64,000 nt of DNA from positions 5,580,001-5,644,000 of the forward strand of contig JAPEIS010000001.1 in assembly GCA_029531795.1 (NCBI GenBank), given 5' to 3'. This DNA is from Sclerotinia nivalis. Taxonomy: Eukaryota; Ascomycota; Leotiomycetes; Helotiales; Sclerotiniaceae. The translations under genes were made by a program, and so were the position numbers. Below the pieces are notes generated by a model. The model had not been told where the DNA came from and did no database searches. It worked only from the letters and a program-made list of their open reading frames with translations. This document shows, piece after piece, positions 58,507-64,000 of this stretch (its first letter is position 1; each line of letters opens with the position of its first letter).

Positions 58507-61500
58507 ATGAACGACGAAAACAGTATTGAAGGGAGAAATCCCGTCATTCCTCCTTCCTCGCCATCCAAAATGACAGAGAATGGCACCGTACTTTCACCTA
58601 CGAGAAGTGTCTTTGGACATGATAAGGGTCAAGCACTTACAGGAAAGCAGGAGCATTGTATGTACTTAGCAAATATATCCTGCCTTTTGGCAAACGCCGT
58701 GGCTAATGTTCTCCAGATCTCAAACGCGAGTTAATCTCCCAACAAGTGAAATACGAAATCACCGAGTTGAATTCTCCCACGGCATTACAGAGATTCGGTG
58801 CCCCATTCAAATCCGATCGCGGGGAAGTATCTCCTTTAGATTCCGAGCTACCCATTCTCAGATACATATTCGTACATCACGTTCGCGAGTTTCCATTTTT
58901 GGACAAGGCGAAGGAGAAGGAGTTTTGGCAGGACAAACTACAGGTGGTGAGCTTAGAAAAGCCCCTGGCCTCTTGAAGTTGATTTATCTAACAAATGTAC
59001 CATGCAAGTTCCTACAATCTTTCGCGGAGAAACATATCTCGTCATCCGAAGACAGGCTCGAAGAAACAAAGCGCAGAAAGTTATCCATAAAATGTCAGAA
59101 GCTAGTAGAGCTGATGATGGTGTCTGGTATACCAACGGCTTCAGGATATGAGGAGAGGATTAGGTTCTCTGAATTAGAAGTGGTCGATGCTGGCGCTATT
59201 GAGCATGGAGTTCTTTCGACCATGCCAGAAGGCCATTATCTGCACGGCTGGGATGTGAATGTGGCAGGAGTTAGAACAACCAAAGTCAAACGAAACATCA
59301 GATACCATAAGCATGCGGTGAGTTAATCATGGCTTTACTTGTGGAAAAACTACTTATACCACCTTAGGAATTCATTCTCCGAGTTAAGAAAAAGGGGGAG
59401 ATCCCATACTTTATTGGACGAAGATATGGTGATTTCAGCAGACTTCACAAGAGGCTAAGAACAGAACTTCCCGGCAAAGTCCTCCCACCCATGCCCAAAA
59501 AAAATAAGGAAAGTTCGACCGCCTCAAATCTAATTAGTGGCCTTACGGGTGGCAAGGATTCCGACGCATCTTCCATGTCCTCGGTTTCAACGATGGGGAA
59601 TCTGGGCACTGAAAGTGGCATGAAGAATCTGTCTGTCCGTGGTTAGTTCATGAACCTTCTGTCATGTTTCGATGTTCAAAGCGCTAATTTTACTAGATCA
59701 TCGTCGCTCTGGATCGGCAGCGTCATTCGGAAGGTCATCTCCTAGAGCATCAACATCATCCCCACGGCCATCTGTAGACAGAAGCCTCAATAGTCCTTCG
59801 ACCCCTGTTACGGATTCCGATGTCAGTTTCCTTCATAGACGATCGGGCTATCATGTGCTAATTTCTTTCAGGGCATGACACTATGGCGAGAAAACCAGCG
59901 TATATCCTTGAGGGCATTCCTCCGTGGTCTTCTTACTAATCCTCAAATCGCTGGAACTCGAGCAATGCAAGATTTTCTGTCAAGTCAACCTATTAAACTA
60001 AGCGATGAAGATGTAGAGGATGTAGAGAGAAGAAGGTTAATGGATGAGAAGAGAGTAATAGAGCAGAAGCAGTTTTATGAAATAGCTAGGAAGCGCGCCG
60101 CTGAACTAGACATATACATGGAAGAGTAAGTACTCCGGCTTGAACCTCTTTATCTATCCATCGACTTACTATTTTAGATTTCGTCGCGATATTGTGGAAA
60201 GCAATGGTCTCACCAAATTATTCAAGGAAATCAAGGATAAGCCAACCATTCAAGATCTCAGCATTCAGTACCAGAAGTTTGCGGAATGGCTACGAATCGA
60301 AGTAGCAGCAACCCTTTACCATTTGTTCCTGGCGGAAGATAACTCTCCTGAATTATTCGCGCAAGCGAAAAAGATCCATTCAATGATACCATATACGATT
60401 ATCAAGAACGCAATTCGGATAGCTAATCCCGCGGCTGTTATGTCTAGCATATTAGACATCTTTTTAGCTCAACCTTTTGGAGCGAGATCGCTCATGCAAA
60501 GAATCTTTTCTTTAACATTAAATGATGGCATCAGAAGTTTCCAAAAATCTATCGACGGTCTTGAGGATAAGGTCAATGAGCCCGTGTTCTGTGAGAAACT
60601 AAAGAAGTTCTCCGACGGTCCGGAGGATTTAAAAAATTCTATAAGGGCTGATGCAGAAGAGGATAACGTGGACTTGATTGTCGCCATTCTGCGATCAGAC
60701 GCCATTGAACCACAACTAAACGCAGCGCAAATTGGCAAAATATTTAACGCTTATGTGGCATGGAACAATGCTGTGGAGAATGTTGATGAGGTGATGAAGC
60801 AAGGTGCACAATTATTCTCATACTTGAAACAGCTTCTAAAATTGTACACGAGACAACGTGACAAGGCTATGATGCTCAATATGATTGAGGAACCAGTTAC
60901 ATTACGCCTTCTTCGCGACTTGTTCACGATCTTTTATGAGCCCTTGGTACGGGTGTATAAATCGGCAAATGTGTACAACAGCGTCACTGATTTTGCCGAT
61001 TTTATTGAGGATACGATAAGAGTAAGTGTGGTTCTGCTTTCATTGACAGACCGAAATGGCTAATGATGTTATCAAAAGGTTGTCGACAAATGCCGAGAGC
61101 AAGATTTTTCAGCAGACCCTAACCAAACGGTTCAAGCATTTATCGATTTATGCCAACGACACGAACACAATTTTTACAAATTCGTTCACGAAGTCCATAC
61201 ACATGATAATGGACTGTTCACTCAATTGATGGGTTGGATCGAGGGAATTTTAGAATTCCTTCGTCAAGGTCCTAAGGGCGGAAGACTTGATATCAATGCT
61301 CTTGTCACCGGTGCCGTGAGCGTGAATCAACTAAATAAGGAAGTTGCCGTCAATGAGATAAACCAATTAATCACTTGGCAAGAAGCACGCAAGAAGTGGC
61401 ATTCTGATAAAACAAGACAAAAAATGGCGGCGGAAGGTACAGGTGCTGTAGAGCCGGTACCTGGAGCACTAGCATTTAAGAGTGCCGATTTTGGACTAGA

Positions 61501-61726
61501 TGAAATGGATCTCGAGGAGATTAACTATGAAGAAGACGATGAGAGTAGTGACGAGGACGAGGAAGACGATGAGTTGGACCCAATTGCGGCAGAAAGGAAG
61601 AGAAGAGCAAGGAAACAGGATCATTTGAGGAGAACCGCGGGTGAGCCTGTTAAGCCTGATGTGCAAGAGGTGTATAAATTGAAGGATGGATTCTTGAGTA
61701 TGCTTAGGGGTGTACTTGCTGAGTAG
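58507..61726 (+). CDS. PX domain protein with DUF3818 (Lec1 / YPR097W-like)
   Basis: A peripheral membrane protein that binds phosphoinositides; the yeast counterpart Lec1 is linked to lipid homeostasis. Eight exons, 58507-58657, 58717-58946, 59009-59317, 59368-59641, 59697-59821, 59872-60125, 60178-61021 and 61079-61726, join in phase to 944 aa. Order of domains: a PXB-type N-terminal helical part (about 50-200: YLKRELISQQVKYEI, RYIFVHHVREFPFLDKAKEKEFWQDK); a PX domain (about 210-300: GIRR/KVKRNIRYHKHAEFILRVKKKGEIPYFIGRRYGDFSRLHKRL, with the FxxRYGDF core); a Ser-rich linker; DUF3818 from TLWRENQRISLRAFL to about the end; and a Glu/Asp-rich stretch (EEDDESSDEDEEDDE) near the C-terminus. The start ATG was chosen at 58507; the frame upstream lacks another ATG. 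Confidence 0.9.
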
Positions 61727-62405
61727 TGAATGGTTTTGGCCTCGATGGGAGATAATAGATGTTGTATCGGGATACGGGTAGTATGATACCTCTGGGAGGA
61801 GTTCGGTTTTGGGACAAGATAATGGCCAGGGAGGATTGGACGATTCGTGTGTGGTTTGGTCATTGATATTGAAATCGGATGGCTATAATAGATGCAGCCA
61901 AAGAAAGATACATAAATAGCGGACATAAATAGCGGGTATCAAAGCGGAATATCATAGACAATCGATTACTTTCAATAATAATCCCGGAATTTTTCTGTTG
62001 AATTTGTAATGAACAGAAATATTGTTGGATGAAGCTCAGTAGGTTTGGCACTATTTTGATGCTTGGATAGTCCCTTTAGCTTATGCACAAAATGAGAATC
62101 CTAGACAATCGATTCTGCAAATTTTGGAACAAAAGTTGATAGAAGAGACTTTGACAAGAACTTCAATGAGCTGTAATATGAATAATCTAGCAGAATCACA
62201 GGATGGATAAATATAATATATAATATTGATCATGATTTAGGACCATAGATCAAAGTTCCGTATGCTAAAACACCTCGCTTAAAAAGATGGTGCAAAAAAT
62301 TCAATCACCACTTTTGATTATAATGTGATGGGTTTGAATTGTGATATACTGTTTCAAACACACCGAGAACAATCCACCCACTGTATTTCTCGATAACATA
62401 CCACC
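61727..62405. other. intergenic region
   Basis: 0.68 kb between the PX-domain gene and the METTL25-like gene. A tandem ATAAATAGCGG motif occurs at 61913-61937 and AT-rich promoter sequence precedes the next gene. No further gene seen. Confidence 0.5.
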
Positions 62406-64000
62406 ATGCCTCCAGAAAAACCGCTACCCTATCCGGACGATTTTTCCAGCGCGGATGAATACGTCGACTCCTTGTTGCACTTCGCAACCACATCGACTCT
62501 TTTTCAAATCCTATGCGGAGGCGTCCATATCCTCGATTTCTTCATCGGGAACCCTAGTCTGTATCATAAAATTCTTCCTGAAGAATGGCGTGGTTGGTTG
62601 CTGGATTGTCCCGAGATGGATCTTCTTGATCTGCTTCTGCGCGATGATCTCTCTTTGCCACGTGATAACCCGCCTCCGGAATCATTGATTAAATATATTC
62701 AAGAGATCCGTAAACATTCTCTGCTCAGGGGTGTGGAGAAGAAAAACTTTAGTACGAAAAAGTTACCGCGGCATGTGGCTGTAGGTATGATTCCGAAGAA
62801 GGTGCACGAGGTGACAAATTTTGCGGACTATGTGGTTCGGGTTGCGGATTCGGTGAAGGAGGAAAGTGGGAAGGAAATTACCCATTTTGTGGATTTTGGA
62901 AGTGGTCAGAATTATTTGGGGAGGACTCTTGCGAGTCCGCCGTGGAATCGATGGATTGTGGCGGTGGAGAGTAAGGGGGGAAATATTGAAGGCGCGAAGA
63001 GTATGGATGTATTAGCGGGGATGGCGGAGAGGGAAAAGGTCATGAGGAATAAGAAGGTTTTTAGGGAGAAGATTATGGGAGAGGTGGGGAAGACCAAGAG
63101 GAGCGTGGGAAAGATGGATAGAGATGAGGAGGCGGATTTAAGACCAGCGAGGACTTTGCAGACGATTTATACGCCCACTGATGGGAAGGGGTATATTCAG
63201 TATGTAGAACATCGGGTTGAAGATGGAGATTTATCAGACGTAGTGTCTCAAATTGAGAAACTGAAAGTTTCTGACCCAGAGAAAAATCTCAACATCATCT
63301 CCGAACCCGGTTCCGCGACTCCAGCTGCAGAAGAAATCATATCACGCGTTTCCGAAGCGATAACACCGGAAACAAACCTAATGGCCATATCGATCCATTC
63401 CTGTGGCAATCTCTCGCACCACGGTATACGGTCTCTCCTACTCAATCCTTCTGTACAAGCTATTGCCATTGTAGGCTGCTGCTACAATCTGTTATCCGAA
63501 CGCCTCACTTCACCCTCTTACAAACATCCTTTACTCCGCCCCAATCTCCGCGCTCTCAATCTTCCCACCCCTTCTCCCTCTTCCTCTCCCGCATCAGCTG
63601 ATCCTCACGGCTTCCCTATGTCTAATCGTCTGGCTACATACAACGAAACAGGTATTACCCTCAACATCACCTCCCGCATGATGGGTGTCCAAGCACCCGC
63701 AAACTGGACCGCCAAAGATAGCGATTCTTTCTTCACACGCCACTTCTACCGCGCTTTACTACAAAAACTCTTTTTAGATTATGGAGTCGTGCAAGCGATT
63801 TCGTTGGATACTTCAGACCATGCCAACAAACCTCCTCCAGGCTCTGAAGCATGTGATTCTCCAGAATGCAACCGAGCTGAAAAAGAAGAAAAAAGTATCA
63901 CCACAACCCCCATAATCATCGGATCCCTACGCAAAACATGCTACTCATCCTTCACAACCTACGTCCGAGGCGCCATCCAAAAACTAACCGCCGCTGCACC
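62406..64000 (+). CDS. METTL25 / RRNAD1-like methyltransferase-fold protein (partial, runs off right edge)
   Basis: An open single frame from the ATG at 62406 to the window end (531 codons so far, no stop), so the 3' end lies outside. The protein starts MPPEKPLPYPDDF. A SAM-binding-like motif is THFVDFGSGQNYLGRTLA (about 158-175). A central charged region follows. Then come conserved blocks of the METTL25/RRNAD1 family: LMAISIHSCGNLSHHGIRSLL, AIAIVGCCYNLLSE (the GCCYN motif), SNRLATYNETG and SRMMGVQAPANW. The HSCG and GCCYN pair is typical. Catalytic activity has not been demonstrated for most members. The insertion between motif I and the HSCG block is long. Confident as a gene, moderate on function. 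Confidence 0.82.
   Translation, partial: MPPEKPLPYPDDFSSADEYVDSLLHFATTSTLFQILCGGVHILDFFIGNPSLYHKILPEEWRGWLLDCPEMDLLDLLLRDDLSLPRDNPPPESLIKYIQEIRKHSLLRGVEKKNFSTKKLPRHVAVGMIPKKVHEVTNFADYVVRVADSVKEESGKEITHFVDFGSGQNYLGRTLASPPWNRWIVAVESKGGNIEGAKSMDVLAGMAEREKVMRNKKVFREKIMGEVGKTKRSVGKMDRDEEADLRPARTLQTIYTPTDGKGYIQYVEHRVEDGDLSDVVSQIEKLKVSDPEKNLNIISEPGSATPAAEEIISRVSEAITPETNLMAISIHSCGNLSHHGIRSLLLNPSVQAIAIVGCCYNLLSERLTSPSYKHPLLRPNLRALNLPTPSPSSSPASADPHGFPMSNRLATYNETGITLNITSRMMGVQAPANWTAKDSDSFFTRHFYRALLQKLFLDYGVVQAISLDTSDHANKPPPGSEACDSPECNRAEKEEKSITTTPIIIGSLRKTCYSSFTTYVRGAIQKLTAAA

Noticed and set aside
61079..61726. Separate gene for the acidic C-terminal ORF at 61226-61726
   Set aside because: It is the last exon of the PX-DUF3818 gene; the gtaagt..aaag intron at 61022-61078 joins in phase.
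1..64000. CRISPR arrays, bacterial operons, riboswitches, phage genes
   Set aside because: Spliced eukaryotic genes throughout. The tandem repeats seen are micro/minisatellites without spacers. I found no riboswitch-like leader, though thiamine-type introns cannot be fully excluded by eye.

Overview
This window is nuclear DNA of a filamentous ascomycete. Coding regions are broken by short GT-AG introns (about 45-260 nt) with CTAAC/CTGAC-like branch sites, genes are spaced 0.3-2.5 kb apart on both strands, both tRNA genes carry an intron after position 37, and a dispersed 5S rRNA fragment is present. Protein flavour and the AT-rich intergenic DNA would fit a leotiomycete such as the Sclerotiniaceae, but that placement is inference from memory, not a search result. 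No prokaryotic operon, CRISPR array or intact transposon is visible.

Layout, left to right. (1) 0.7-11.1 kb: GNA1-type glucosamine-6-phosphate N-acetyltransferase; a secreted GH27 alpha-galactosidase divergent from an MFS sugar transporter across a 2.3-kb promoter region; then an AVT/MTR-type amino-acid transporter. (2) 11.1-20.6 kb: AT-rich, gene-poor, decayed DNA with tRNA-Ile(AAU), a free-standing RNase H ORF of retroelement type, a 3' fragment of a 5S rRNA gene, an F-box gene whose 3' part needs frame changes, and a relic of a DHA2-type MFS drug transporter. (3) 21-29.7 kb: phospholipase D, a secreted GMC oxidoreductase and a medium-chain dehydrogenase/reductase, all on the minus strand. 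(4) 32-39.6 kb: PQ-loop membrane protein, GRF zinc-finger protein, and phosphoribosylformylglycinamidine synthase (purine pathway). (5) 40-43.4 kb: tRNA-Tyr(GUA), a methyltransferase relic and several minisatellites. (6) 44-64 kb: alpha-tubulin, an Ars2/SERRATE homologue, TspO/MBR, an ORT1-type mitochondrial carrier, Cgr1 (ribosome biogenesis), a poly-His two-TM coiled-coil protein, a PX-DUF3818 (Lec1-like) protein, and the 5' part of a METTL25/RRNAD1-like protein that runs off the right edge.

For the spliced genes I joined exons by hand. Exon lengths add up to whole codons and splice sites are canonical in every intact model listed. Most genes are unrelated housekeeping functions. The only functional pairings I see are alpha-galactosidase with a sugar transporter, and the loose PLD/GMC/MDR group next to a dead DHA2 exporter. 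I did not find a convincing new multi-gene system. The most notable items are the isolated intact RNase H ORF, the ncRNA fragments in the AT-rich island, the frame-broken F-box gene, and the two decayed genes.
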